Shown piece by piece: positions 1 to 12,324 of a stretch of DNA of 64,000 bases. A program made the position numbers and the translations under genes. Source of the stretch: Halichondria panicea (taxonomy: Eukaryota; Porifera; Demospongiae; Suberitida; Halichondriidae); the NCBI RefSeq assembly GCF_963675165.1, contig NC_087379.1:2112201-2176200 (forward strand), in the 5' to 3' direction. Numbering within the stretch: the stretch's first letter is position 1; each line of letters begins with the position of its first letter. The notes beneath the pieces were generated by a model. That model was not told the DNA's origin, did not search any database, and worked only from the letters and a program-made list of their open reading frames with translations.

Positions 1-275
1 TCCACGTCATAGTGGGCGGGTAACACCCCGTATATTTTCCTATTATAGCATAAAATGAACGTGAAAAGAAGGATTATTGACTCTAGCAAAGGCTAATTTT
101 AGTATTGAACCATACCTGGCTGCGAAGGAACTCGGTACAAGGAGCTCAGACCAAGCAAGAGCTAGCTAGCTGCGAATGAAAATATTTGTCTACATGTGAA
201 TTTGGTTAATTTACAAATATCTTGCACGTGACTACATTCCTCAGTGCCATGGAATTGCTGCAATACATCTCCCTC
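1..275 (+). repeat. Inverted repeat arm, left
   Basis: This roughly 275-bp sequence recurs in inverted orientation at 2040-2312. Shared blocks include the stretch around a GGGTGTTAC-type end, the TGCGAAGGAACT segment and the CACGTGACTACATTCCTCAGT segment. Small indels separate the arms, so this is an old pair. The last two exons of the transporter gene lie between the arms. It could be two independent copies of one mobile repeat, or the ends of one foldback element that begins at or before the window edge. Confidence 0.75.
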
Positions 276-574
276 CCCATGCATATCACCATTTATAATT
301 TTTTCAGTTAGCAATGCATATAATTTACAAATATCTTGGAATTGCACAGCATAAAGTGAAGATATATTAATCGGGTATACAATTACAGAGTTGGGTTGAG
401 TCCTGGCTTGGCTCCTACGAGGACTACGGCTCGTGCCTCTGATCCATCTGATGACTATCTTAACCCTTTCCCCGCTTTAGCCGACTATAGTCGGCACATG
501 GCTACTGTAGAGTTCAAAAAACCATTGTGCACGCTGTGTTGGAGCTATGAGGTACCAGCACATGCGCATATATC

Positions 575-690
575 AGTGTATTGGAAACCTGATTGTTCTT
601 GAAAAGATCTTCTCTTTCTTTCTGCTACCGTAACTAAGCATTAGTATACCCTCATGCAATGTAATGTGTGTGAGAGAGTGTGAAACAAAC
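575..690 (+). pseudogene. Stray fragment of CNGK exon 22 plus its intron flank
   Basis: About 110 bp match, in sense orientation here, the channel exon at 49479-49414 and its downstream intron. The match includes the GAAAAGATCTTCTC block, the CTTTCTGCTACCGTAA splice-donor block, and then AAGCATTA followed by GATGTAATGTGTGTG-like sequence. Part of the exon (about 20-25 bp around the CACACAGATGTGCTGG segment of the source) is missing. The same exon is absent from the larger duplicate at 17.9-25.5 kb. It is non-functional and was identified by eye only. Confidence 0.5.
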
Positions 691-1193
691 TTTTAGTGAC
701 CTGCCTTACCATATCTCAGGATTGGAATGCGACACTTATTGAAATATTTAGGCTACTCCAAGTGACACTCTGGTTTCTGGTCCTGAAGTTTTTCTAATTG
801 CATGCGGGCGGCGGCTTTTCTCATTATGTCATTATCAATTTCACCTTATGAATCCCATTATTTTGCAAATGAATATCATTATCACACTGTGCCACATGGA
901 CCATTATGCGTATGCGTAGTAGAAATAATGAGATAGAAATCCAATAATGATATAGAAATCCAAAAATAAAATCTGATGCGGGCGGTGGACCAGAAACCAG
1001 AGTATCACTTGGAGTGGCCTTATAGTAGGGTAAGAGTTTTAGATTGGGTTGAACTGAAATCAGTATCAAAAACAGATTAACATTTCATCTGATATCGCTA
1101 AATGTATGATGGTGAGCTCACCATCCAGCTAATAATTTGTTGTTCCCCAAATGGTCATTTGGAAAGTCTAAACCAGTTCTGTGCTCTTGCCTT

Positions 1194-1490
1194 ATCTCAA
1201 TATCTGGAGGAGGGGTAGCTGATGGTTCAGGGGTTAGTATCAATATCTGGAGGAGGGGTAGCTGATGGTTCAGGGGTTAGTATCTCAATATCGGGAGGAG
1301 GGGTAGCTGATGGTTCAGGGGTTAGTATCTCAATATCTGGAGGAGGGGTAGCTGATGGTTCAGGGGTTAGTATCTCAATATCTGGAGGAGGGGTGGCGGA
1401 TGGTTCAGGGATTGGTATCTCAATATCTGGAGGAGGGGTAGCTGATGGTTCAGGGGTTGATATCTCAGGGGTAGCTGATGGTTCGGGGGG
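1194..1490. repeat. 45-bp coding minisatellite
   Basis: About six tandem copies of a 45-bp unit (core GGAGGAGGGGTAGCTGATGG) vary by a few substitutions. One unit is 2 bp short and the last is truncated. On the minus strand the unit encodes 15 residues of the EPSATPPPDIEI type, which form the C-terminal tail of the MFS transporter. The unit length is a multiple of three, so copy-number change keeps the frame. The 2-bp loss near 1240 shifts it and creates the stop codon at 1227-1229. Confidence 0.9.
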
Positions 1491-4400
1491 TGGTAGTTCT
1501 CTCCTGTACTCTATTGATTTGGGTAGGAAGAAACTGAGTGCAAAGATTAAAGCGGCTGAGATCATCATCAGATCGAACATAAAGTGGAAATTCAGTGGCC
1601 AGCTGAGACCTGCACGGGAGGAGAGAAAGACGAAATGATGACTGCATGTATATGCAATGTGACGATGTTCCTAGTCTATAATATACATGTACAATTAACT
1701 ACATCAGTTCTGCACGCAATCATATCAATTTTGGTCTGTTACTAGTTTTAAACCTCTCATTAGTCGGCTTAATTTATCTCACCTGTTTTCTCGCTCCATG
1801 CAAAGATTGGAGCACTGGCCACGGGTCCTATGGAATTCCCCACGGCAGCCAGAGCCTGGCCGATTCCATTCACCATCCCCTTACTGCTGGGCTGCATGGA
1901 AATGGGGGAAATAAATTCAAGAACGAATTATTGTACGCAGCTTATTGATTTTATGGAAAGTAGCAAGCTGAGTATTTTTGACAAGCATATACATACAGGT
2001 GCATGCTAACTAGCAGACTTGTCCTAGAGGGAACGTCTGGTCACTACTGCAGCAATTCCATGGTACTGAGGAATGTAGTCACGTGCAAGATATTTGTTAA
2101 TTGACTAAATTCACATGCAGACAAATATTTTCATTCGCAGCTAACTAGCTCTTGCTTGGGTCTGAGCTTCTTGTAACCAAGTTCCTTCGCAGCCAAGTAT
2201 GGTCAACACTAAAATTACCCTTGCTATATTTTTATAGAATCAATAATCTTTCTTTTCACGTTCATTTTATGCGGAAAATATACGGGGTGTTACCGCCCAC
2301 TATCACGTAGTCAAATCTGTTGGCACTGCCAACATTCCGGCAGGGGCCACGGAATTGCTGCAATAGTGATCAGACATTCCCTCTAGGACACGTCTGCTCG
2401 CGAGACTACATGCTAACGGGGCTAGATGAAATAATAGGATCACATGACTTATATAATTATGATACTATCACAGGGATCTAAATACACAGTATTGAACTAA
2501 CCAGAGAGGAGTTATTGATGAGGATCATGGTGGCAGTGATGCTGGTGATTCTACAAGAGGGGATTTAGATAACACAGACCTTATAATGTTATCATGCATA
2601 AATTGAAAAAGGAATTGGAAACGACCGGGCCTCCCTGTGTAAAAGGTTGAAACACTCCGTTCGCGCTTGTAAATATTTTCGTGGTTGATCGTTCTGTGGT
2701 TGTATCTGTTTCTAGCTCTCCTATCCATTAGCGATCACTCAAGGGCTAGGAGGTACTCTAGAGAAGTAAGTTTACTGACTATAGCTCTAAGTCTGTTTTC
2801 GTTGCTCTGTTTTCTGAGTTTAGCTTGAATTCTCTCTGTCAACTTTTTTCTTTCCCTGCTGTGAAGTCAAAACAGCAAAGGACATTGCTTGACTTGTATC
2901 TAAGTGCTACATAAAATGGCTTCATGCTACGGATAAGCTCATAAACGTTTGCAGTATAGTCCTTAATTCAAACTGCTTTAGTATACTTCAAACACACCAG
3001 GGCCTTGACCTACCATGAGTTCATATTTATAAGGGCTATATTCCTTCTTGTATAATTATAGCCTGTTTGGTGATAGTGGCTGAGTGGCTTAGTCGACTTC
3101 TTAGAGCTAGATTCTCTTGAATAATCATGCAGTGATCCCAATTTTAATTTGTAATTAACAGTCTGCGCTAAGAATAAAACGTATTTAAAAAAATTATGAA
3201 ATGAAAATGTACTTTTGAGAGTATATGCTAAGCAAGCTAGCGTTTCTGTATCTGACTCCAAACTTTCCATTCACCCTTAAAACTTATACATCTTTTTTGA
3301 TAAAAATTAATATTGTGCTAATGAATTTGCTACAAATCTGCCGCGCCTTACCCTAAAAACAAAACAAAAATTTGAAAACGCTAAAATTACTACCCATCTA
3401 TAATAGTAACCGGTAGCACAACTGTTGTAGGGTCACCTCTGTCTAATATACATACAGCAAGACAACACCTATAGTGACTAAGCCACAATTTAGATATAAT
3501 TATACAGCAAAGGCTGTACACAGCATACCCTGTGTACAGTACGCTGACACCAACCATCCTGACAATACACCGAATGCACGTACAGTATAGCTAGACAATC
3601 AACAAACCTGCCTATGGTGATCACTGTTACGATGGAGATGAGCACAAACCAAGTCTGAAAAGGGACCCTAAAAACAGAGTTGACATTAACAGAAGAATCA
3701 AAGCTAGAGTTCCCTATTTGAGTGTAGTTACAGAAGTTTTCAGTCTCTTCTTCAAATAGATTTATTCCACTGTATGTGCTGTTGTCATAGACAGAGCTGT
3801 TGCTAGGCACGATGGGTCCTGTGATCCGATTGGAGAATGGGAGGAGGAATACCATGAGTCCAAATGTGACTACACCTAGTCTGAACGTGTTCCTGAATCC
3901 AGCCCACTTAGTCACGAGTGGAAAAAGAAAGAGCTGCAAAAAAATTAATAAAGAGATGCTAATAACACATGCATACAAATTACAAATATTAAGTATTGTA
4001 TCAACCACCCTGTCAATGTATGATCTGACCTAAAATTACTTTTGCTTATAATGCTTACCTTAAGGGTGCCCGCACATAGTAACAAATTGACATAATTTAA
4101 CCACAAAAATGCAACGTTTAGATCCTGAGACTTGCACACGCAGTATTTAATTTCAATGCGTGCGCTAGTATAGTAGTAACCACAAGTAACAACATAGTGG
4201 TTTTGTGAGAATGTCTTCAATTAAATTAACTACAAGCTGCAAAAGAAAATCAGGTAGCTACACAAACTAATAAATCAATAACAAAATAACACAATCCAAT
4301 AAATACAGAGCCAGATTTGTAGCAAAGGAGTGCCTTCAGTAGTAGATGGGAGAAACGTAAGTGTGCCAATAGACCCCAGTCTCAGTACAATCAGCACGAG

Positions 4401-7400
4401 TGTCCGAGTTCCTCAACTAGCATTAGTCACACAGCAGGTTGGATTGTCTTTTAATGTTAATACACACTGTCTTCATTTGTGTCGAGTGGAGACGTTTCTC
4501 TTCAGTGCTTTAGACGTGTACTATCCACGATTCGAGCTGTTCATGGCACTATCCAGTGTTATCCTTTCTCCTCAATGGCCACCTGTATGTTGATACGTCC
4601 GGTTGAGTGGCTGGTTGGGTCTTCCACCATGTTCCAGCACACAATGGCATCGCATCCTTCAGAAGCTGGAGATCCTTGCCACCAAGTTAGCAGAATGGTC
4701 CTGTGGTCAGGTACGAAAAAAATATTGTGAACAGGGGTGATGACAAAAATAGGTTGATTCCTATGGATGGATTCTACCTGACCCGGTGCCACTACATAAT
4801 TATTCACTGTACATGCACATGTATTGTCCAGATGAAGGGGACAGTCACCTTTCTGGCAAAAAACTTGGGATGGAGGACCTATACTTACAAACACGCTAGG
4901 AACTCGTCTGGAAGGTTGGCAATCTGTGCTATTATTTATTTTATGTATCACACTCACAGAAGCTCATATCCAGATGTCCTGGCGATGGAGGCAGTTACGA
5001 CACACCATTCACTGATCAGCTGCCTCCCCAACCTCCCTATTCAGTCTGCTAATAAGCAGATGGAGCTGTGTGGACCTCACAAAAGCGGAGGTTCCACCAA
5101 TCTGATGCCCGGGGAAGCCAAGCATTACTGCAGCCCAGACAAAGAGACTGGTCCAACTTGGCCTGGAGCACAGCACTCTGGTGACACTGAGGTCCAAGAG
5201 TGGTATTACACACAGGCTTTCATGGAAGCTCTGAAGGGGAAGGGAGTGAAAAGCAAGGCCCTGTGTATCAAGCTAGCAAAGCTAGTTCATAGTTTACCTT
5301 CAAAGTCCATCAAAACAGCAGCCAACCCTGGCAGAAGTCTATGAGCCAGCCAATTGTCAGCGCTGTCTGTAGCCCCAGCGTTGCCTATCTCTTCTCTTCA
5401 GGCTACTAACAAATGGCTCTTGATCTTCAACGCTAATTCTGCACTCTACGTACGCAATTGGGGCGTGGTCTACAGGCTTACGTCTTAATTTATACTCTAG
5501 CGTACGCGTACGCTAGAGCCAGATATAAAAAGTGTTCGATCTGACTATCTACGTACAGGACTTGGTCTATATTTAGCATGCTGCTATAATTAGGTAAGGT
5601 GAACAAAGTTACGGGCTGACTTTGTCCATATACGGTCTAGATTTTTCTCTAGAGGGTGTGTCATGACAAAAAATTCTCATAAATAGATAACAAAGGGATT
5701 TTACAACAAAAGCTCTTCGTAATGTTAAAGAGCTGTGTGTAGTGCACCTGCAAACAAACAATCAAGTCCATAGCTCTACTGGTTTCCTAAGCGGAACTTC
5801 TTTTAGCTATATGATGAAAATCAAGTGTAAAATCTGTTGTCATCATCCTTTCCTCTCCATTTTTGGAATGCACACTAGTAGAGTGTTGCTTCATAATCCT
5901 GTGAAGGATCCATGTCTCCCCTGCAGGTAGTTTCATAGTTAGCTTTCCCTAGCAACGTGTGTGTGGGCGTACGTGGGCGTAGGTGTTCCAGCACCCTTAA
6001 GTGATAGATTTTCACAGGTAGATTTATTTGCGTTTTCACCGTTTAGCTCTTTTTGCTGGTATTAAATTCTGCTAAATTCTGCTCAAATTGTGAGTTATTC
6101 ATAGCGTTTTTAAGTATTCGCAAGTGGTTTCATTGCATTTTCCAATTATCTATACAAATTTTGTGGTTTTACTCTCCTTCGCAGAAATAGCACACACGAA
6201 AAGATGTCACCTTAAAGTATATATACCTAGCTAACTGGTTTTTTTCGGGATACCAAAAATGGCTCCATGATTAATTCTACGGTACACTATAGAAGGAACG
6301 TACATGGTACAGCAGTTGAATGACAGCTGAGACCATGAAAACAATACCCAGCTCATTATCGTCCAAAGAATAACCACCATCCTTGTGTTTGGTCACCAGT
6401 AACAACGGGATCAACTGGACAGCAAAGAAACACAGTGGTCATATAACAAAGATACTTAGCAGGCTTTTTTACCACTAGGAGCTGCATGATATGTGTGCAA
6501 ATTGAACAGCAGGGAATTACACAAAGCTAAACACTGAGACAAGATAGAGTTACAATACTCACTTCCAAACTCATAATTCCGATGAAGGCAAAGATACCGT
6601 ACATGAGAGTGGAGAAGAACACTCGTCTATCAGCCATTAACTTGACTCTTTGTTTCAATCCTCCACACATGCGTTTCGCAAACCTCGATACATTCTTACC
6701 ACTGAATGTCTCTTGTGGCGACCAGGAGCCTCTCTTACGATAGTTCAACAAATATCTGAGGGGCCAAAATAGAATTTTAAATTACATGAAATAATTCATA
6801 AAATAAGGCAAGGAAACAAAATAGCATGAATAAGGTTACGGTAAACCGTTTGCTCATTAATTATTCATGAGCTAGATCTAGTGATCTTGAGCAGCTAGAA
6901 TGAGCTGGAAGTCCAGCTGAAACGCAGCAGTCATTTCATGGTTGAATAGACACTTTAATAGATAGCTTAGGTGCAGTCTACTGTATCTTAACTATAATTA
7001 TGCAGGGCCACACGAAGATATGTTTAAAAAAGCTACTGAAAGCTCACAAGAGGCTGTTTTCCTTGGCTCTGTCAGCCATTTTACAAATTTTTGTTTTGTG
7101 AGTTTCCTGGCCTGGAACAAAAAAACACTTCATGTAGCCAATATGGTAGAAGTATCCTATAACAGCAAAAAAAACAGAGCTAGAAGTATTTTTGGAAGTC
7201 TAACTAGTTACTAGTAACAAGATGAGGTTTTTAGTAACTTGATGATCTCTCAGGGCTTCCACTGGAAGATATTCTGAAGATTATCATGTATGCATGTGCT
7301 TCAATCTTCTATCATGGCATTTACAAAAATCATTATAAGAAAACCATGAATATTCGTGAGCAAACTGTTTACCGTAACCTCAAGGCTGTGCAACTATAAT

Positions 7401-10400
7401 CATACAGTGTGTACAATGTAGATATTATAGGGGTACATGTAAATTTCGGAAAATACAGACTTGGGGCCAGGTTTTCAATGTAAACTACAGCAAAGAGTCC
7501 TAAGCGAGCTACAGAATGCATCTCCACTAACTATAATTGAACACACCAATCTAAAGTTTAAGATTGTATAAAGTCAGAATACCTCACCCCATGAACTACT
7601 CTCTTACCTGTACATGGCTATTGGTATGGCAACACAGTCAGTGACTCTCTCCTTGAACTTGATGCATGGGTAGAGAGGGTTACAAGATGGTGGACGGGGG
7701 CACTTGGTTCGAGGTCGTCTCTCTCTCACTAACAGCTCTGTGTCTGAGCTTACCATATCATGGTCTACATGGGAGCAACTGTTACAATTATACATGCTGT
7801 GAAACCTTTTATTATATAGCATTCACCTTTGGACAGACCAACAGTGGTTGTAATAAAGAGTTGGCCTGTTCCCATGTAGATCTTATCAACTAGTGTCTAA
7901 CCTGTTTTTGACAAAATACCATGGCCCATGGTCTTTTCCCAAAAATAGGAAATTATGGCCTATTCCAAATTTGGATTTGAGCGTACCATATGAACGGGCT
8001 CGAAGACTTTTGGGCTCATTCACCTGGGTGTACTTGCTTATACAGTGACCACACTATGTTATAGTTATTGACTGGTTGACTAGTAATTAACCAACCAATT
8101 CCGAGGGCAGGTTTATAGACAAGTTTTACTATATCAGTAAGTAATACAATCCCTCCACAACTGTAAGTGTCACTGCATCATAATTGGGGCGAGCGAAGCG
8201 AGTCTCTTCCTAGAGATGAACGTTGAGATTTTGTCTGTCTGTCTGTGTGTGTGTCATGGACCGGCACGATATTAGTTTTTTGTACTCGTGACCCTTTACC
8301 AACTTTTACGTGAATCAATGGGCACAACTATAGCTAGCTAGCTACATGAAGCTGAGACAAGACCTTGGACAAGACGCAGAGACGCTTGACACCACAGGCA
8401 CGCCTGCAGCGAGTCACGGCAGCTAAGATGGGGGACCTTCTCAGTCTGAGGTCACACAGGTACGCCTGCAGGAGGCTTACTTGCTACAACTTGTGTTTCA
8501 TATCAAGGATAGGTCATAGAAAATCACTAAATGCTTGTCTACTTGCTTTCAGCATGGTCTTGACAATAAACCTGCTAGCTCAATAGGACAACACAGAGAC
8601 CAGACACTACGGCTGGTCAGACAAGCTCAGATGGAAACTTCTGAGGCCACACAAGCACGCTTACAATAGGTCAGAGTAGCAAGGATTGTTCACAGTATTA
8701 CTATAGCCTTGTAATTTGGGTACAACAAAAAATGATAATATCTCCTTGCTCCTAACCTTGCTCCTCATGTTAGTTTGTACAGCTCAACTTTCATTCATAG
8801 ATATGTTTCACCTTTATGTGCACACCACATGCAGTCAAAGACCACAACAACCCTACACCACTCAGGATAATTGTCACGGGTGTACAGCTGGCACAGGGAA
8901 GTCATATCTAATTCCGTGCATCAGACTACTCGGTTATTTGTAGCTGTGCGCCCAGTTCTTTTGGCAAAATGAGTTGAAATCATAATTACCCAGATACACA
9001 ATTTGCCCACACTCGCCCCATAATGTTGAACACTCTCCTAGTTATAGTCTAAGTGTGGAAGCATCAATTACACACTATACACACTAGTCCCCTAGCTACC
9101 ACACCCACATGCACACATACCATCAGTGTCCATATCGCTCTCAGCCATCAACAGAGGTTGCCTGTCGATAGCGTCTTCACTCTGACCGTCTTTCATCAAG
9201 TCCACCATCTCAGTGTCAGACTCTTGGCCGGGAGGATCAGCTGACACCAGGTCAATATCAGAGTCATCACTAAAAGTGGAGTGCTTCTTTTTCTTGTGAA
9301 GCGTTTCGTCCATAAAAAGCCATGTAGCTGGAAATGAAAACAAGTTTTGTTTAGCCAGAAAGTTGTCACAACCAACAACAATTTGCTACTTCGGTGCTCA
9401 TTCCTTTCAATGTTATGTCATTCTTTTACCTACACAATCAACCATGCATTACAGTATAGCGGGTAATTTTCGTGGGCAAGCTGACTGACAAAAGGCTACC
9501 TACAAAAACCTAGGCATGGTTTACCGGAACGCATGCAATGCGTGCAGGCAGTTAAGTCAAACAAAATGTTAACTCACAAAAATCACTGCTAAACGAATTT
9601 TTTACCCCACAAAAACTACCCGCTATACGGTACTAAGTGCTTATAATTACACGTTACACAACAGTAAGACGAGACCTAATTAAGACTTCCCCCACTAACT
9701 AGCAGCAAGGGCGTATACAGAGAAGAGGGCATGCAACTCACCCTATTCTCAGAATCATCTAACTTCGTATTGAGCTATTTTTAGAACTGCCCACAAAAAC
9801 GCCCATGCGTATACGCCCTTGCTAGCAGGTAAATATATACAAACCTATATAGCTACACAAAATGACTGATTTTTTTGAGAGAACTTACAAGAGAGAGAGA
9901 TAAAACCAAGGAATACCCCCACCAACACGGGCAGAGAGTAGGGATACTGACAGAATATCTCAAACTGGAGAGCAGTGTACTTGCTGGCTGGTTGGGCCAG
10001 GAACCCTCCCATTAGCGAGCCCTGTAAGGAAACAAACAATGTATTGGGTGGCTAATGGACACATATAGCTACCAATATAGAGGTTACCGCCAGTGTGGAG
10101 TTTAGACAACGATATCAAAATGGGTGCTACAGGTTGAAATTCTAACAGTGCTAATTGGAGGAGAGTACATTACTTACCAGTAGTTGTCCAATTCCTCTTG
10201 GTAACCCCACCAGTGCAAAGCCCCTGGCCTGATTGGTATCATCACAGATCTAAAAGGTATATAAATTTTCAATTCAGCTACACACAACTGCTTTATACAC
10301 GTACGTCTGAAATATAAGTCTTTCCGACTCCAATATTTCCATTCAAGGCCCCCCAAAGGAAACGTGCAGCCAGAGCCCATGCAAAGTTCTGACTGAAGGC

Positions 10401-10549
10401 AAAAAAAATCTCGGAAGCAATGATTCCACACATTCCAATCAGTAGAGCAGGTCTCCTTCCGGCAATATCTGATACCCAGCCCCAAAACAAGCTGCCAATA
10501 AAGTTCCCAACAAAATAGGCACACCCGAGATAGCCAGCCTTTTGACCTG

Positions 10550-10589
<40 letters not shown>

Positions 10590-11492
10590 TGAAGAGTCCG
10601 TAGCAAAACTTGTTCACCGAGTGTTGCTACTCTACTTAGTAGTTAGCTCTGCACTAGAACGCTAGCTATTGGTAGCTGCAAAGTGAGAAGAGAGCTGCAA
10701 GGCTCTGCTGACTTGCAGCCATTATTTTAGACTTGAACTTTGAGCATCAATTGTTTTTAACAACAATCATCGTCAATCATTACCCACTCTTTGAGTTTCC
10801 CTGGATTATGGATTCTGCATGCAGCAAAATTAAAAATGTTGATGTGTGTATAAAAGCTAGGTTATGTAGCTTTGGCACCTCCACCGAGGCATCAGCACTT
10901 TGGTGTTCACTACATGTAATTAAGCAACCTATTTCCTCTGATAGAACCAGGTTCGTGCATGTACGTCACATTAAGCTCCAAATAATTATTTCCCAGAAAT
11001 CATAACATAAACAGTATGTATTATAAATGATTCAACTCACCAATTTGTGTTCTATCCAATTCAGGGAAGAAGTCATGTATCATGTACGGCAGGAAAGGAA
11101 ATAATAGGTAGATTCCTGGGATAGAAGTAATGTAATCAGTACAGAAATCACACACAAGGGGGTATAGATAATTATAGCGGTGAACATTGTACCTATAGGG
11201 TACGTATAGTGCTCAGCTGGTAGGAAATCACTGATCGATTACGTACTGTATTGGTCATCATGGTTACGTACCAAACTGACTCACGAAGAGAGCCGAGCAA
11301 ATAACGATCATCTGCAAAAAATAATAAAATTAATGCAATACCCAAAAGTCTGTACTCCGGTACTTTCCCCCAGGGCAATGGAGTTGCCTTAGGCTTCACT
11401 TGTTCATCCTTTCTCCTGCCAGTACAGCAGTGGACAGACAGACAGCTGCTCCTCCAGTGGAAGCTCGGTGTGTTGAGCCTTAATCTAGCCAT
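1227..11492 (-). CDS. MFS transporter, ZIFL-like (14 exons, 741 aa)
   Basis: Exons: 11492-11364, 11311-11272, 11115-11041, 10546-10305, 10249-10178, 10021-9889, 9327-9121, 7764-7608, 6755-6563, 6414-6304, 3933-3608, 2550-2502, 1891-1783, 1609-1227. All have GT-AG borders and agreeing phases; the total is 2226 nt. This is a 12-helix major facilitator of the plant ZIFL / yeast YCR023C group, a membrane proton-coupled solute carrier; the substrate cannot be read. Support: PLPWGK before helix 1, FPFLPYMIHDF, motif A as GWVSDIAGRRPALL (about residue 95), GALNGNIGVGKTYISD, DETL after helix 6, and the family block SKGMVNGIGQALAAVGNSIG (about 581-600). The helix 6-7 loop is long, acidic then basic (about 236-385). 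The C-terminus is 15-residue Pro-rich repeats (about 655-741). The protein is longer than the usual ~480 aa because of this loop and tail. Introns are full of repeats. Intron 1 is only 52 bp. The start is the first ATG in frame with exon 1. Confidence 0.92.
2040..2312 (-). repeat. Inverted repeat arm, right
   Basis: This is the reverse-complement partner of 1-275. Just outward, 2345-2395 repeats in the opposite direction the block at 2010-2060 (GGAATTGCTGCA plus a TTCCCTCTAGGACA-type segment), so a second, smaller inverted pair is nested at this edge. Confidence 0.75.
2600..3170 (+). repeat. Partial copy of the GGATTGGAAACGA element
   Basis: The sequence from GGAATTGGAAACGACC through TTTGCAGTATAGTCCTT, and on to GGCTTAGTCGACTT, matches the complete element at 39361-40140. 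The right terminal repeat is not seen, so this copy is truncated. It lies in intron 11 of the transporter and overlaps no exon. Confidence 0.7.
4330..5345. other. Unassigned open frames inside a transporter intron
   Basis: Several overlapping frames of 80-213 codons occur here in intron 10 of the MFS gene. The minus frame 4957-4559 has an extracellular look, with several cysteines and a run ILLTWWQGSP. The plus frame 4703-5344 overlaps it. None has a recognisable domain, and I could not join any to neighbours by splice sites. They could be a captured exon or chance frames. Confidence 0.2.
5495..5518. repeat. 24-bp perfect palindrome
   Basis: The segment is its own reverse complement over 24 bp, centred on GTACGCGTAC. 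It lies in an intron of the transporter gene and no function is evident. Confidence 0.85.
6833..7381. mobile_element. Short TIR element in transporter intron
   Basis: The left end GGTTACGGTAAACCGTTTGC and the right end, reverse-complemented, match over about 35 bp with few mismatches (the right arm reads GTTTACCGTAACC). The 550-bp interior has no long frame. It looks like a non-autonomous TIR element. No clear target duplication is visible. Confidence 0.65.
8178..9026. mobile_element. Element with GGGGCGAG terminal repeats
   Basis: Left CATAATTGGGGCGAG and right CTCGCCCCATAATG are inverted partners about 850 bp apart. The interior holds a CTGT microsatellite and diverged internal repeats (AGACGC...GCTTG blocks) but no convincing gene. 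Probably a non-autonomous DNA element in intron 7 of the transporter. Confidence 0.5.
9450..9632. mobile_element. MITE, TACCGTATAGCGGG ends
   Basis: Terminal inverted repeats TACAGTATAGCGGGTA and TACCGTATAGCGGGTA (reverse-complemented right end) bound a 183-bp element. It belongs to a recurring group in this window whose ends start TACCGTAT. It lies in a transporter intron. Confidence 0.7.
10552..10586. repeat. (TG)n microsatellite
   Basis: About 17 TG units lie just upstream of the 3' splice site before transporter exon 4 (CA-rich on the coding strand). They may lengthen the polypyrimidine region. Confidence 0.9.
10605..10935 (+). repeat. Repeat family B, short copy (empty site)
   Basis: This matches 12325-12466 joined to 13216-13455: the TGTTGCTACTCTACTTAGTA block, AGAGCTGCAAGGCTCT, the TTTTTAACAACAATCAT block, and CACCTCCACCGAGGCATCAG at the end. 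It lacks the 749-bp insertion of the longer copy and so serves as the empty site. It is in intron 3 of the transporter. Confidence 0.8.
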
Positions 11493-11499
11493 CTCAATC

Positions 11500-12324
11500 T
11501 ATTCACCTACATGCAACCATATTATTGTAATGCAGACTAGAGCTGAGAGAGCAAATTTAATAGGGAAGAGCACTGTTTATATCACAACCAGGGCGTAGGG
11601 AGGGGCACCGGGCAGGGCTTTGGGGGTAAGAGCTGACTTCCGAGTCAGAGGAGGTCGGACATCACTTGAACTTTCACTAATTATGACCTTTTAATGACAT
11701 TCCAGGCCAAATTGCTTTTCGTTTTTGCTGACTCAGCAGTAGTGTCTACTGTACTTCCTCTAGTATCTATTTTAGCCGCCCTCTAAAAGTTGGGCGGCCC
11801 AATCACAAGTCTATGTTATAGAGGGCGACGACCTTGACCCTATCAGTACATAATACCCATACTAGCTAGATCCGCCTAGATCCAGTCATGTTCTATTGCT
11901 GAGTCAGCAAAAAAACGACCTCCTCTGCTTCTGAGTAATTATGCTTTGGTGCGCATGCAACACTATGCGATACTAGTATGCTTCTTTCTCGTACCGTACT
12001 AGTTGGGCGTGGCCACTGCAATGTCAGGTTTGTTCCTGCTACAAAAAATTTGCAGCCCAATCAGATTGCAGAGTTCAAGTGCTGAAGGCGTGGCTCATTA
12101 ATGAACGAGTCAGTAACTAGTAATTCTCTTTCAATAGTAGACAAGCCAGCTTGATCCAGGAACACGCCAGGTCAGTTAGAGGTAGTGGTATGCAAAAATG
12201 ACTCCTGCAGTAGCATTCTAACTGAGCTTTGCGGTTACCGCCCACTTGGAATTAATCATATTCATGCTTAGCCACACCCTAAAGCTAAGTGCCGGTACAT
12301 GGAATGCCATTGCAGCCTTTTCAG
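11500..12324. other. Intergenic, with a foldback at 11636-11955
   Basis: No gene is seen. An inverted pair spans 11636-11955: GAGTCAGAGGAGGTCG on the left and CGACCTCCTCTGCTTCTGAG on the right, with TGCTGACTCAGCA near the inner ends. This looks like a short foldback element about 320 bp long. The interval is the 5' flank of the transporter; no core promoter motif is convincing. Confidence 0.5.

Noticed and set aside
1194-1490. Possible CRISPR-like array of 45-bp units
   Set aside because: There are no unique spacers; the units are directly tandem and coding, and the genome is eukaryotic.
1222-1638. Plus-strand 138-codon Gly/Ser repeat frame
   Set aside because: It is the antisense shadow of the transporter tail repeats; the minus strand is tied to spliced exons.
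5494-5520. The 24-bp palindrome as a regulatory operator
   Set aside because: It is intronic and there is no evidence of a binding site; reported only as a palindrome.
11312-11363. Reading straight through as IALILLFFADDRYLL instead of splicing
   Set aside because: It would lose MIVICSALFVSQF joining GIYLLFPFLPYMIHDF, which forms the expected first helix. The 52-bp intron has GT-AG and keeps phase.
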